Shown here one piece after another: positions 1-8,012 of a stretch of DNA of 64,000 nt (position 1 is the first letter of the stretch; each line of letters begins with the position of its first letter). The notes beneath the pieces are model-generated. The model was not told where the DNA came from. It searched no databases and worked only from the letters and a program-made list of their open reading frames with translations. Origin of the DNA: Insolitispirillum peregrinum (lineage in GTDB: Bacteria > Pseudomonadota > Alphaproteobacteria > Rhodospirillales > Rhodospirillaceae); assembly GCF_900156605.1 (NCBI RefSeq), contig NZ_FTOA01000005.1:372001-436000 (forward strand), read 5' to 3'. The position numbers and the translations under genes are program-made.

Positions 1-913
1 CCCGTTCATCCCCCAGCGAGGAGGTCAGGCTGCCGGTGTTCCACAGCTTGGCCGTTTCCGAGCCGGTCAGCCCGTCGCTGGGGAAGTGGATGGTCTCGTT
101 CCCCGACGGGGCGGTGATGGTATCGCGCCATTCGGGGCTGTAGGAGCGCAAGGACTCAAGGGTGATCTGGCCACCCAGTTGGGCGGCGGCGTCAACGTAT
201 TGCCGGGCCAGCTGGCCGCTGTACAGGTCCCCCGCCCCCTTTTGGCGCAGGCGTCCGATGACGGTGGCGAGGTCAAGCTGGGTCAGGGTATCGCCTTCCT
301 GCACCGGACGGCGACCGCCATCGGCGGCAAAGATGCGGCGGGCAATCGGGTCGTTGCCAATGCGGCCTGCGCTCTGGCCGATTTCCTGCGACAGCGCACG
401 CGACACCGGCTCGCCAAAGCGGGCGATGTTTTCCGCCGGGGCCAGCAACTGTTCCCAGCGCAGGCGGCCCGACTGGGCATACAGGGCATACATGGCGCGC
501 GGCATGGTCGGGATGGCAATCGGGGTGCCGCTCTGTTCGGCAGCGCCAACCATCGAGGCACCAGCAGGCGGCGGCAGGAAGGACAGGGTCTGCGTTTTCT
601 TGCTGGTGTGATCATGCACCAGACAGACCCCGCCCGCCCCCAGTCCGGCCGATGTCGGCAGGGTGGCGCTAAGGGTAAAGGCCATCGCCACGGCGGCATC
701 GGCGGCAGAACCACCCGCACTCAGAACATCGCGGGCGACCAGAACCGAACGCGGTTCCGTCGAGACAGCCATGCCTGCAAAGCCATTGACATAGCCAACC
801 GTTCCGACCTTAAGGTCGTGGGCCGGGTCGCCGCAGCCGGTAACGGCAAGGGTCGAGGCAAGGGCCACGCCCAGCAGCGGTGAACGGAAACGATGGGCAA
901 AAGCGGACTGCAT
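1..913 (-). CDS. Gamma-glutamyltransferase family lipoprotein (3' end outside window)
   Basis: The first 304 codons of a gene read leftward off the window. Ggt enzymes cleave gamma-glutamyl bonds, for example in glutathione, in the periplasm or outside the cell. The start is the ATG at 913, with AGGAGG ten bases upstream. The N-terminus is a lipoprotein signal, with Cys27 in an AVTGC context. The body shows the Ggt N-terminal pattern: GMAVS, then AGGSAADAAVAMAF, then SAGLGAGG, then a Trp-Glu-x-Leu-Leu-x-Pro-Ala segment. The autoprocessing Thr would lie beyond the window, so activity cannot be judged. It is divergent from E. coli Ggt in the stretches I can compare from memory. It is divergently arranged with the M48 gene. 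Confidence 0.85.
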   Translation of the reverse strand, partial: MQSAFAHRFRSPLLGVALASTLAVTGCGDPAHDLKVGTVGYVNGFAGMAVSTEPRSVLVARDVLSAGGSAADAAVAMAFTLSATLPTSAGLGAGGVCLVHDHTSKKTQTLSFLPPPAGASMVGAAEQSGTPIAIPTMPRAMYALYAQSGRLRWEQLLAPAENIARFGEPVSRALSQEIGQSAGRIGNDPIARRIFAADGGRRPVQEGDTLTQLDLATVIGRLRQKGAGDLYSGQLARQYVDAAAQLGGQITLESLRSYSPEWRDTITAPSGNETIHFPSDGLTGSETAKLWNTGSLTSSLGDER

Positions 914-998
914 GGCGATGAGGCCTCCTCGCGGGGCAGTGAATTGACGCGGGTCTGCCGACACCTTACCTTGAGACCAAACAGAAGGGGTAGAGACC

Positions 999-2378
999 TT
1001 GCGCGCGTTATCTTCGATAAAAGTCATTATCCGTGCCGGGGTCCTGTCGATGACTGCAGTGTTGGCCCCTTTGCAGGGGGCGATAGCCGAAACGGCTCCG
1101 TCGGTGATCCGCGATGCGGAAGTGGAAAGTACCATTCGCTCCTACGCGAATCCACTGTTCCGCGCAGCAGGGTTGCCACCGGATTCTGTCACCATCCGGG
1201 TGCTCAACAGTAGTGTTTTGAACGCCTTTGTCACCACTGGCAACCGAATGTTCATTCATTCCGGCCTGATTTTGCGCACCGAGACCCCCGGCCAGTTGAC
1301 CGGGGTCATTGCGCACGAAACCGGGCATATCGTCGGCGGCCATCTGGTACGTCTGAACGATGCGGTGGAAAAGGCTACGCTGGCCTCGATGGGAACGATG
1401 GCTCTGGGGCTGCTGGCCGGTCTGGCGGCGGGCCGGGCCGATGCCGGGATGGCGGCGATGTCGCTGGGGCAGCAGGTGGTCGGGCGTGAATTCTTCTCGT
1501 ATACCCGCACGCAGGAGTCCTCTGCCGATCAGTACGCGCTGAAGGTGCTGGACCAGACCAACCAGTCGGCGCAGGGGTTGCTGGATTTCTTTGAGACGCT
1601 GGCCGATCAGGAAATGCTGTCCAGCAGCCGTCAAGACCCCTATGTCCGTACCCACCCGTTGACCAGCGAGCGTATCGAGGCGGTGCGCGAACATGTCGCG
1701 CAGGTCCATATTCCCTATCAGACACCGACCGACAAGCAGTTGCGCCATGACCGCATGGTGGCCAAGCTGTTTGCCTTCCTCGAACCGCAATCGCGCACCT
1801 TGCAGAAATACGGCGAGAGTGACCAGAGCGCCGTAGCCCGTTATGCCCGCTCGATTGCCTATTTCCGCCGGGGCGAGCTGACCAAGGCGCTGCCGCAGAT
1901 TGACAGCCTGCTGACCGAATATCCCAATGATGCCTATTTCTGGGAACTGAAGGGGCAGATGCTGTTTGAAAATGCCCGTTTGCCCGATGCGGCGGATGCC
2001 TATCGCAAGGCGGTTCAGCTTGCGCCGAACGAGCCGCTGATTGACCTCAGTTTTTCGCATGTGCTGGTCGAAATGGGCACTGATGCCAGCCGCGCCGAGG
2101 CCGAAAAGCACCTGCGCAAATCCCTGACCGCCGAACCGGGCACCAGTTTTGGCTGGCGTCTGCTGGGCACGCTGTACGGTCAGCGGGGGGATGAAACACA
2201 GGCCGCTTATGCGATGGCTGAATATGCCTTGCTGATCGGCGACAACAGTCAGGCGCTGTTCCATGTCAACAAGGCGTTGGCCGGGGTTAAGCAAAGTGAT
2301 CCGCTGTGGCTGCGCCTGCAGGACATCAAGCAGGCCGCCGAAGCCAGCCGCGATCGTGAAAACGGCGGGCGGCGTTAA
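999..2378 (+). CDS. Exported M48 metalloprotease with TPR tail (BepA-like)
   Basis: 459 aa. The TTG start at 999 follows AAGGGG by about eight bases; an in-frame ATG at 1050 would cut into the signal peptide. A hydrophobic signal peptide ends near AIA-E (residue 30). The zinc motif HETGH is at residues 106-110, and the third ligand is probably Glu173 in the ESSAD motif. The C-terminal half, about residues 270-440, is alpha-helical with TPR-like spacing. This is the layout of BepA/YfgC, a periplasmic protease-chaperone for outer-membrane protein quality control; that role is inferred from the family. A DsbA-like gene follows 77 bases downstream, suggesting joint work on envelope protein folding. 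Confidence 0.9.
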   Translation: MRALSSIKVIIRAGVLSMTAVLAPLQGAIAETAPSVIRDAEVESTIRSYANPLFRAAGLPPDSVTIRVLNSSVLNAFVTTGNRMFIHSGLILRTETPGQLTGVIAHETGHIVGGHLVRLNDAVEKATLASMGTMALGLLAGLAAGRADAGMAAMSLGQQVVGREFFSYTRTQESSADQYALKVLDQTNQSAQGLLDFFETLADQEMLSSSRQDPYVRTHPLTSERIEAVREHVAQVHIPYQTPTDKQLRHDRMVAKLFAFLEPQSRTLQKYGESDQSAVARYARSIAYFRRGELTKALPQIDSLLTEYPNDAYFWELKGQMLFENARLPDAADAYRKAVQLAPNEPLIDLSFSHVLVEMGTDASRAEAEKHLRKSLTAEPGTSFGWRLLGTLYGQRGDETQAAYAMAEYALLIGDNSQALFHVNKALAGVKQSDPLWLRLQDIKQAAEASRDRENGGRR

Positions 2379-2455
2379 CATGAATTCCGGGGCAGAGTCT
2401 TTTCCTCTCTCCCCTTGGCTATAGACCCCTTTCTGAATGCTGGAGATCCTCCGCG

Positions 2456-3223
2456 ATGGTGTGTGTTCCCTTTCGTCTGCCGCGAGCCTTGATGCTGCTT
2501 GCCGGTTTTGCTCCGTTGCTGGTGGCCGCGCCAGCCAGTGCGGCCGATACCTTCAACGATGCCCAACGGGCGGAAATCAAGGGGCTGGTGCGTGAGTATC
2601 TGGTCGAGCATCCCGAGGTGATCGCCGAGGCCATTGATGTGCTGCGCGAGCGCCAGCAGAAAGAGGAAATGGAGCGCAACAAAAGCGCCCTGAAAAGCAA
2701 CTCTGATGCCCTGTTCCACAGCAAGGGCGACCCGGTGCTGGGCAATCCCGACGGTGATGTGACGGTGGTCGAATTCTTTGATTACCGCTGCGGCTATTGC
2801 AAGGCGGTGGCACCGCATGTGATGGAGGTCATCAAGGGTGACGGCAAGGTGCGGCTGGTGCTGAAAGAGCTGCCGATCCTGGGGCCGGACAGCATCATGG
2901 CGGCGCGCTGGTCGCTGGCGGCGCGCAAGGAAAAGGCCTATCAGGCGTTCCACACCGCGATGATGAAATACAAGGGTACCTATACCGCCGAAAGCCTGAC
3001 CAAGATGGCTGAGGAAAACGGTCTGGATGCCAAAAAGATCGCCGCTGCCGCTGACAGTGACGAGATCAGCCAGATTCTGAAGGCCAACATGCAGTTGGCG
3101 CGGGAATTGGGGATCAACGGAACACCGGCCTTTGTGGTCGGTGACCATCTGGTTCCCGGCGCGATGGGGCCGGATGACCTGAAAGAACTGATCGCCGACG
3201 CTCGTGAGAACAAGGCGAAGTAA
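2456..3223 (+). CDS. DsbA-family periplasmic thiol-disulfide oxidoreductase
   Basis: 255 aa. The ATG at 2456 has GGAG a few bases upstream. A cleavable signal peptide ends near ASA-A (residue 29). The thioredoxin-fold active site is CGYC at residues 112-115, and the cis-proline loop is GTPAF near residue 222. The helix between signal and domain is rich in Glu, Lys and Arg, as in the Com1/DsbA group with an N-terminal extension. The protein should form or isomerise disulfides in exported proteins. It follows the M48 protease gene with no visible terminator and probably shares its transcript. A composite repeat begins just after the stop. Confidence 0.9.
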   Translation: MVCVPFRLPRALMLLAGFAPLLVAAPASAADTFNDAQRAEIKGLVREYLVEHPEVIAEAIDVLRERQQKEEMERNKSALKSNSDALFHSKGDPVLGNPDGDVTVVEFFDYRCGYCKAVAPHVMEVIKGDGKVRLVLKELPILGPDSIMAARWSLAARKEKAYQAFHTAMMKYKGTYTAESLTKMAEENGLDAKKIAAAADSDEISQILKANMQLARELGINGTPAFVVGDHLVPGAMGPDDLKELIADARENKAK

Positions 3224-3237
3224 CGGGGTGGAGGCCT

Positions 3238-3529
3238 GGACCAGCGTGCGTTAAACCTGACGCCGCTGTACACGACAGTTGGTAAGTAAAGTGCAGGCTG
3301 CCGCCTGAACTGCTCGGGGCCTGAGGCCCAGAACCCCCATTTTCTCTTTTATGATCAAAGGAATGGGGTCTGGGGCCGACTGGCCCCAGCGAGGTGTGGA
3401 GCAGCGCTCCACGTCCTTGTTTCCTTACTGTCGTGTACTGTGACCTGATGCTGGCACGCTGGTCTAACCTTTTGTTCTGTCACATTGTTTTTGCGAAAAT
3501 CGGTTTTCACTTTTCGCACAATGCTCTAA
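3238..3529 (+). repeat. Composite repeat, copy 1: MITE-like module nested in a short palindrome
   Basis: A short element (GCGTGCGTTAAAC... to ...GCACGCTGGTCTAACC, followed by an AAATCGGTTTTCACTTTT hairpin ending CAATGCTCTAA) is split in its loop by a 179-bp module at 3264-3442. The module starts CGCTGTACACGACAGTT and ends ACTGTCGTGTACTGTG, so it has terminal inverted repeats. It is bracketed by ACCTGACGC (3255-3263) and ACCTGATGC (3443-3451), a 9-bp near-duplicate. Inside are the hairpins CAGGCTGCCGCCTG, GGGGCCTGAGGCCC and GTGGAGCAGCGCTCCAC. The other copies are listed separately. Confidence 0.9.
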
Positions 3530-3569
3530 AGGCCCCCGTTTTTCATGGGACAGCGGTTGTATTGCAACG

Positions 3570-3608
3570 AAAAAGGCCCTTTCCGCCGGGCGGAAAAGGC
3601 CTTTTTGT
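3570..3608. terminator. Bidirectional rho-independent terminator of rpsU
   Basis: An A-rich run leads into GGCCCTTTCCGCC, then GGCGGAAAAGGCC and TTTTT. The stem is long and symmetric with A and T runs on opposite sides, so it can stop transcription both ways: rpsU from the right and anything running out of copy 1 of the repeat from the left. Confidence 0.8.
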
Positions 3609-3798
3609 CCGGTAGTGACACCGGTGTCTGTCGGCTTTCACCAAGCCCGCCCGTCAGGCTGTGCCTGAGGGTGCGAGCGACAGGACTCACCCCATTTCGT
3701 GATAAGAGCACCAGAGCGCGCCATTTGGAACGGCACGCCCGGGAGCAGAATGCAACGTATGCTAAAGCTGCCAGAGAGTCCGGCAGGGACCGGAAGGC
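3609..3798. other. Intergenic, no gene seen
   Basis: About 190 bases lie between the terminator and the rpsU stop codon. I see no ribosome binding site followed by a convincing reading frame, and no tRNA or repeat copy. It is probably the rpsU 3' untranslated region. Confidence 0.5.
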
Positions 3799-4002
3799 TT
3801 AGAAGCCTTCGCGTTCCAGGCGCTTGCGCTCCAGCTTACGGGCGCGACGCACGGCTTCAGCCTGTTCACGGGCCTTCTTTTCAGACGGCTTTTCGAACGA
3901 GCGACGCAGCTTCATTTCACGGAAGATGCCTTCGCGCTGCATTTTCTTCTTCAGGGCCTTCAGGGCCTGCTCGACGTTGTTATCACGAACGAGAACCTGC
4001 AC
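3799..4002 (-). CDS. rpsU: 30S ribosomal protein S21
   Basis: 67 aa, running from the GTG at 4002 with AAGGAG nine bases upstream. The open frame extends further upstream, but the longer N-terminus is unlike any S21. The protein begins [20 protein letters not shown] and ends in the basic [16 protein letters not shown] tail, typical of alphaproteobacterial S21. It sits near the mRNA exit/anti-Shine-Dalgarno region of the 30S subunit and affects translation initiation. The gene stands alone, divergent from def, with its terminator at 3570-3608. Confidence 0.95.
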   Translation of the reverse strand: MQVLVRDNNVEQALKALKKKMQREGIFREMKLRRSFEKPSEKKAREQAEAVRRARKLERKRLEREGF

Positions 4003-4355
4003 TTGGTTCAGCTCCTTTGTTGATTTACGGGGCGTTCCAGCCAGCCAACACGCACGCACCAAACCCTGTTGCCAGAGTGGGCGAGTGCCGATTTCTGCGG
4101 AACAGTAAGAAGAGACTGCGAGTGTGTCTGCCAGCCTCTCCCGGAGGGGCAGTGATGTAACACAGCAACGCAACCTTGTGAACATAAAATGCCGCAAAAC
4201 CGGGCTCTTTTCAACAGCGATCCCGAAAAATGCTTTCCGGGCGTGCTGCGGGCCTCCCCCGGAAACGGAATTTCCCTGCGGACAGCGAGGGAGTATGCTA
4301 TCAACAGAACAAATCAGGTCGTTGATTATCCGTTGCTTATTGCAGGAGGAACCCG

Positions 4356-4895
4356 ATGGCTGTCCGCGAGATTGTCCGTATGGGCCATCCCGTCCTTCGC
4401 CGTTCGGCTGAACCGGTGGGTGATCCGGCCAGCGCCGAAATCCGGGCTTTGGTCGGTGATATGGTCGATACGTTGCGCGACTCTGGTGGGGTCGGACTGG
4501 CTGCGCCGCAGATTGCGGTGTCGTCGCGGGTGGTGATCTTCATGGTGCCGCCGGAACGGGCCGACAGCGAGGCGGTGAGGGAGGTCGGTGGCGTGCCGCT
4601 GACGGTCCTGATCAATCCGCAGATCGAGGTTCTGGACCCGACGGTGGTCTATCGCCCGGAAGCATGCCTGTCGATCCCGGAAATGGCCGGAGTGGTACCG
4701 CGTCCGACGCGCATCCGCTATCGCGCCGTCGGACTGGACGGCGAGCCGGTCGAGGCCGAGGCCAGCGGTTTTCATGCGCGGGTGGTGCTGCACGAGGTTG
4801 ATCACCTTGACGGTATCCTGTACCCGATGCAGATGGATGACCTGAGCACCTTTGGATTTGTCAGCGAGTTGCGCAAAGCACAGGAAGAACAGTGA
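4356..4895 (+). CDS. def: Peptide deformylase
   Basis: 179 aa; the ATG at 4356 follows AGGAGGA. It removes the N-formyl group from new proteins and is a metalloenzyme. Motif 1 is GVGLAAPQ (residues 45-52). Motif 2 reads EACLS (102-106), where most family members have EGCLS. Motif 3 is HEVDH (146-150), so the metal ligands Cys and two His and the catalytic Glu are all present. Alphaproteobacteria often carry more than one def; this copy is not beside fmt, so it may be the second form. It leads a tight operon with the COQ9-family gene. Confidence 0.9.
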   Translation: MAVREIVRMGHPVLRRSAEPVGDPASAEIRALVGDMVDTLRDSGGVGLAAPQIAVSSRVVIFMVPPERADSEAVREVGGVPLTVLINPQIEVLDPTVVYRPEACLSIPEMAGVVPRPTRIRYRAVGLDGEPVEAEASGFHARVVLHEVDHLDGILYPMQMDDLSTFGFVSELRKAQEEQ

Positions 4896-5593
4896 TGAGC
4901 AACGAAGAAAGCCTTGACGCCCTGCGGGAACGACTGGTTCTGGCGGCTCTGGAGCACGTTCCTTTCGACGGTTGGAGCACCAAAGCGTTGCGCCATGCCT
5001 GTCAGGATCTGGGGCTGGACAGTTCGGCGGCTGAACGGCTGTTCCCCCATGGGGTGACGACGGCTGTTGAATGCTTTACGGTACTGGCTGACCGGCTGAT
5101 GGCCGAAGACGTGGCGGCATTGCCGCTGGCCGAGATGAACGTCCGTGATCGCATCATTGCGGTGGTCAAGGCCCGGCTGACCCGGTGGGCTCCGCATCAG
5201 GAATCGATCCGGCGGGCGTTGGCGGTCTATGCCATGCCTGCGACGGTGGCGGGTGGTGCCAAGGCCACCTGGAACACTGCCGATGCAATGTGGAAGGCCA
5301 TTGGTGATCGTTCGGCGGATTTCAGCTGGTACACCAAGCGCGCCACGCTGTCGGCGGTTTATTCTGCGACCCTGCTGTACTGGCTGGATGACCAGTCGGA
5401 AGACTTTGCCGAAACCTGGCTGTTTCTGGAACGGCGGGTGGAAGACGTGGTGAAAGCCATCCGTCTGCGGCAGACTGTCGGTACCTCGGTCGGCAAGGCA
5501 TTGAGCCTGCTGCCCAATCCGCTGGCGTTCATTCCCCGTCCCGGATCGGGGCTTGGTGCGCGTCGTTCCGGTGGACGGCGGAACGGGCTGTAA
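4895..5593 (+). CDS. COQ9-family ubiquinone biosynthesis protein
   Basis: 232 aa from the ATG at 4895, which overlaps the def stop codon by one base (TGATG) with AGGAAG upstream. An in-frame GTG at 4892 would add one residue. The N-terminal part looks like a TetR-type helical fold (FDGWSTKAL...DLGL). The C-terminal part has the COQ9 signature of a lipid-binding domain: RW.PHQESIRRALAV, then WYTKRATLSAVYSATLLYW and DQSEDFAETW.FL. In mitochondria COQ9 presents ubiquinone precursors to COQ7; the bacterial proteins are presumed to act similarly. Confidence 0.88.
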   Translation: MSNEESLDALRERLVLAALEHVPFDGWSTKALRHACQDLGLDSSAAERLFPHGVTTAVECFTVLADRLMAEDVAALPLAEMNVRDRIIAVVKARLTRWAPHQESIRRALAVYAMPATVAGGAKATWNTADAMWKAIGDRSADFSWYTKRATLSAVYSATLLYWLDDQSEDFAETWLFLERRVEDVVKAIRLRQTVGTSVGKALSLLPNPLAFIPRPGSGLGARRSGGRRNGL

Positions 5594-5656
5594 CGCCCGT
5601 TTCGATCGGATCAATCCTGTTTTCCTCCCCCCTCAAAAAGAGACGAGTTCCATCGC

Positions 5657-6010
5657 ATGTCTTCTTCGGAAATTCGCCGTCTGCATGTCGGCCCGCGTAT
5701 GAGTGAAGTGGTGATCCATCAAGGTACCGTCTATCTGGCCGGTCAGGTGGGCGAGCCGGGGTCTTCGGTGGCCGAGCAGACCCGGCAGGCGCTGGCGGCG
5801 GTTGATGCCCTGCTGGCCGATGCCGGTTCCAGCCGTGAAAAGATCCTGAAGGCGCAAATCTGGCTGGCCGATATTGCCGATTTTGAAGAAATGAACAGCG
5901 TGTGGGATGAATGGGTGATCCCCGGCCACACTCCGGCCCGCGCCACTGGCGAAGCCAAGCTGGCGGCCCCGGAATACAAGGTCGAAGTGATCGTGATCGC
6001 GGCCCTGTAA
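5657..6010 (+). CDS. RidA family protein (YjgF/YER057c/UK114)
   Basis: 117 aa; ATG at 5657. RidA proteins form trimers and hydrolyse reactive enamine/imine intermediates released by PLP enzymes. The sequence has the family pattern: VYLAGQVG near the start, the QTRQALAAVDALLADAGSS helix, ILKAQIWLADI, and a C-terminal TPARATGEAKLAAPEYKVE, whose Arg is at the position that binds substrate carboxylate. The short spacing from the COQ9-family gene and the terminator at 6024 make this the last gene of the def operon. Confidence 0.9.
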   Translation: MSSSEIRRLHVGPRMSEVVIHQGTVYLAGQVGEPGSSVAEQTRQALAAVDALLADAGSSREKILKAQIWLADIADFEEMNSVWDEWVIPGHTPARATGEAKLAAPEYKVEVIVIAAL

Positions 6011-6023
6011 GAACGCTCGCATA

Positions 6024-6061
6024 CCCCCCGGCCCAGCGGTGCCGGGGGGGGCGTTTTATTT
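6024..6061 (+). terminator. Rho-independent terminator after ridA
   Basis: CCCCCCGGC, an eight-base loop, GCCGGGGGG, then GCGTTTTATTT. The hairpin ends the def-COQ9-ridA transcript and lies directly against the next repeat. Confidence 0.85.
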
Positions 6062-6164
6062 AGAGCAGCGTGCGTTAAATCGGAAGCAGGCACGCTGCTC
6101 TAACCTTTTGTTCTGCCGCATTGTTGTTGCGAAAACCGGTTCCCACTTTTCGCGCAATGCTCTA
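6061..6164. repeat. Short palindromic repeat without the inserted module
   Basis: An unsplit copy of the short element: AGAGCAGCGTGCG and its complement CACGCTGCTCT form the first hairpin, followed by CGAAAACCGGTTCCCACTTTTCG and a closing CAATGCTCTA. Comparison with copy 1 (3238-3529) shows exactly where the long module was inserted. The last bases supply the stop codon of phnN on the other strand. Confidence 0.85.
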
Positions 6165-6773
6165 TATCTCGCCGCGCAACAGCCGGACCAATTGCTCTCC
6201 GGCCTGTTCCAGCGGGCCGGAATTGTCCAGCTGAACCAGCGCGGGATGGTGGACCGGAAAGGCGCTGGCCCGTCGCAGACGTTCGGCGATGCCCTCGGCG
6301 GTTTCCCGCCCGCGAGCCTCCAGCCGCCGTCGCAGCTCATCCTGATGGACACTGACCAGAATCGGTACCATGGCCGGAAAACGGCTTGCGGCCTGTGGCA
6401 GATGTTCCCGCGACCCGTTGACCACCACGCTCAGGCCGTGCTGCAGCCAGTCTTCGACCTCACAGCCGATTCCGTACAACAGGCCATGACTGTTCCAGGT
6501 CAGGGCAAAGCAGCCTGCCAGCGCGCGGGCGGCAAATTCGGCTTCACTGAGGGCAACGTGATTTTCGCCGCCCGCCGAGGCCGGACGGGTGATGTAGCGA
6601 TGGGCAAAGGCTAGCGGTCGCCCAGCCACCCGTGGGCGGGCATAGGCCAGAAGGCTGTCTTTTCCGGCTCCGGATGGGCCAATTACGTAAAACAGGCGGG
6701 GGCGGGCAGGCGGGACGCAAAACTCGGCAGACATCCGGGGGAATCCTGGCTGGGAAAATGAGCCGCCGTTCAT
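6162..6773 (-). CDS. phnN: Ribose 1,5-bisphosphokinase PhnN
   Basis: 203 aa from 6773; Met14 (6734) is a second possible start with no better ribosome site. The fold is guanylate-kinase-like, with the P-loop GPSGAGKDS at residues 32-40. The conserved YITRPASAGGENH segment and the LTWNSHGLLYGI segment match PhnN. The enzyme makes phosphoribosyl pyrophosphate from ribose 1,5-bisphosphate and normally serves C-P lyase phosphonate use. No other phn gene is nearby, so here it is an isolated gene. It is divergent from the LysR-type regulator, which could control it (inference). Its stop codon lies in a repeat. Confidence 0.85.
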   Translation of the reverse strand: MNGGSFSQPGFPRMSAEFCVPPARPRLFYVIGPSGAGKDSLLAYARPRVAGRPLAFAHRYITRPASAGGENHVALSEAEFAARALAGCFALTWNSHGLLYGIGCEVEDWLQHGLSVVVNGSREHLPQAASRFPAMVPILVSVHQDELRRRLEARGRETAEGIAERLRRASAFPVHHPALVQLDNSGPLEQAGEQLVRLLRGEI

Positions 6774-6903
6774 AGCATACTCTTGTCACCACGCAGCGCC
6801 TCTCCTGCTCAGGTGGTATTTTTTTGTCCTCGCAGCGGGATCGGCATGATAGGTTTTTGCCCCGCCGGAGGTGTCGGAGTTGTGAAAAAGCAGGGGATGA
6901 GGG

Positions 6904-7827
6904 ATGCGTAGACGTTTGCCGCCGTTGAACGCACTGCGTGCGTTTGAGGCCGCTGCCCGTCATGGTGGCTTTGTGGCCGCTGCCGAAGAACTGGCGGTGA
7001 CCCCGGCGGCTGTCAGCCATCAAATCAAGGGGCTGGAAGAAACGCTGGGGGTAACCCTGTTCGTCCGCATGCATCGCGCGGTCGAGTTGACCTCTGCCGG
7101 TCGGGCCCTGCTGCCCGGCCTGACCGATGCCTTTGACCGGATGGCGCGGACCGTTGATGATGTGGTCCGGCAGATGGATCAAAGCCGCCCGTTGACCATC
7201 AGCGCCTCGCCGTCGTTTGCCGCCAAATGGCTGATGCCGCGTCTGGAACGTTTTCTGGCCCGCCATCCTGACTATCCGGTGCGGATCGACGCCGATCAGC
7301 GGGTGGTCAATCTGTATGCCGAAGATGTGGACATGGCGATCCGGCTGTCGGAAAATCCGGGAGATCTGGAGACCATTCCGCTGTTTGCCGACCGGTTGTT
7401 TCCGGTTTGCGCCCCGGTGTTGCGGGTGGCGCTGACTGCCCCCAGCAATCTGTCCCGGCAGACGTTGATTTATGACACTCTTTACGAGAAAACGACCGGC
7501 TCGCATGGCTGGGTCAGCTGGCTGGCGCGGGCTGGTGCTGCCGGATTGCGTCCGCTGAAAGAATTGTCTTACAGCCATTCGACCCTGTGTCTGGATGCGG
7601 CTGTGCGCGGGCAGGGGGTGGCGCTGGGCCGGGGGTCGCTGGTCGAAGCCGAGTTGAAGGGGGGCGCTTTGGTGCGCCCGTTTCAGGTCAGCAGCGAGTC
7701 AACCTTGCGGCATTATCTGGTTTGGGCCAGGGATCGTCCGCTGCGCCCGGCAGCCGAAGCCTTTCGCGACTGGCTGGTCGAGGAAGCAACGGCGTTCCGC
7801 AAAGGCAATCCTCAGCTTGTATTTTGA
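6904..7827 (+). CDS. LysR-type regulator, GcvA-like group
   Basis: 307 aa; the ATG at 6904 follows a purine-rich GGGGATGAGGG. The N-terminal winged helix reads PPLNALRAFEAAARHGGF, then ELAVTPAAVSHQIKGLEETLG, the hallmark of the GcvA group. The effector domain follows from about residue 92 (LTISASPSFAAKWLMPRL). GcvA-type proteins control amino-acid or antibiotic-resistance genes, but the ligand here is unknown. It is divergent from phnN across 130 bp, a normal arrangement for a LysR protein and its target. It could equally regulate a distant gene. Confidence 0.85.
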   Translation: MRRRLPPLNALRAFEAAARHGGFVAAAEELAVTPAAVSHQIKGLEETLGVTLFVRMHRAVELTSAGRALLPGLTDAFDRMARTVDDVVRQMDQSRPLTISASPSFAAKWLMPRLERFLARHPDYPVRIDADQRVVNLYAEDVDMAIRLSENPGDLETIPLFADRLFPVCAPVLRVALTAPSNLSRQTLIYDTLYEKTTGSHGWVSWLARAGAAGLRPLKELSYSHSTLCLDAAVRGQGVALGRGSLVEAELKGGALVRPFQVSSESTLRHYLVWARDRPLRPAAEAFRDWLVEEATAFRKGNPQLVF

Positions 7828-8012
7828 AACATCTTCTGCACGGTGATCCCGGTCCTCGCGGTTTTTGGGGATGTCGTGCGTTCCACGCATGGTGCTTTGT
7901 GAAAAATTCATCAGATGTTGCCTTGTTGTTGTCACAATAAGGCGGTACGTCAACGAGGTTCAGGCCCGTTTGGGGCCGCCATATATCAGGTTGCTTACAG
8001 GAGATTTGTTCC

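Noticed and set aside
86-883. 265-codon plus-strand frame at the window start
   Set aside because: The opposite strand encodes a clear gamma-glutamyltransferase with lipobox and ribosome site.
3699-4160. Plus-strand frame over rpsU
   Set aside because: It is antisense to S21, and its start lies in the S21 3' region without a ribosome site.
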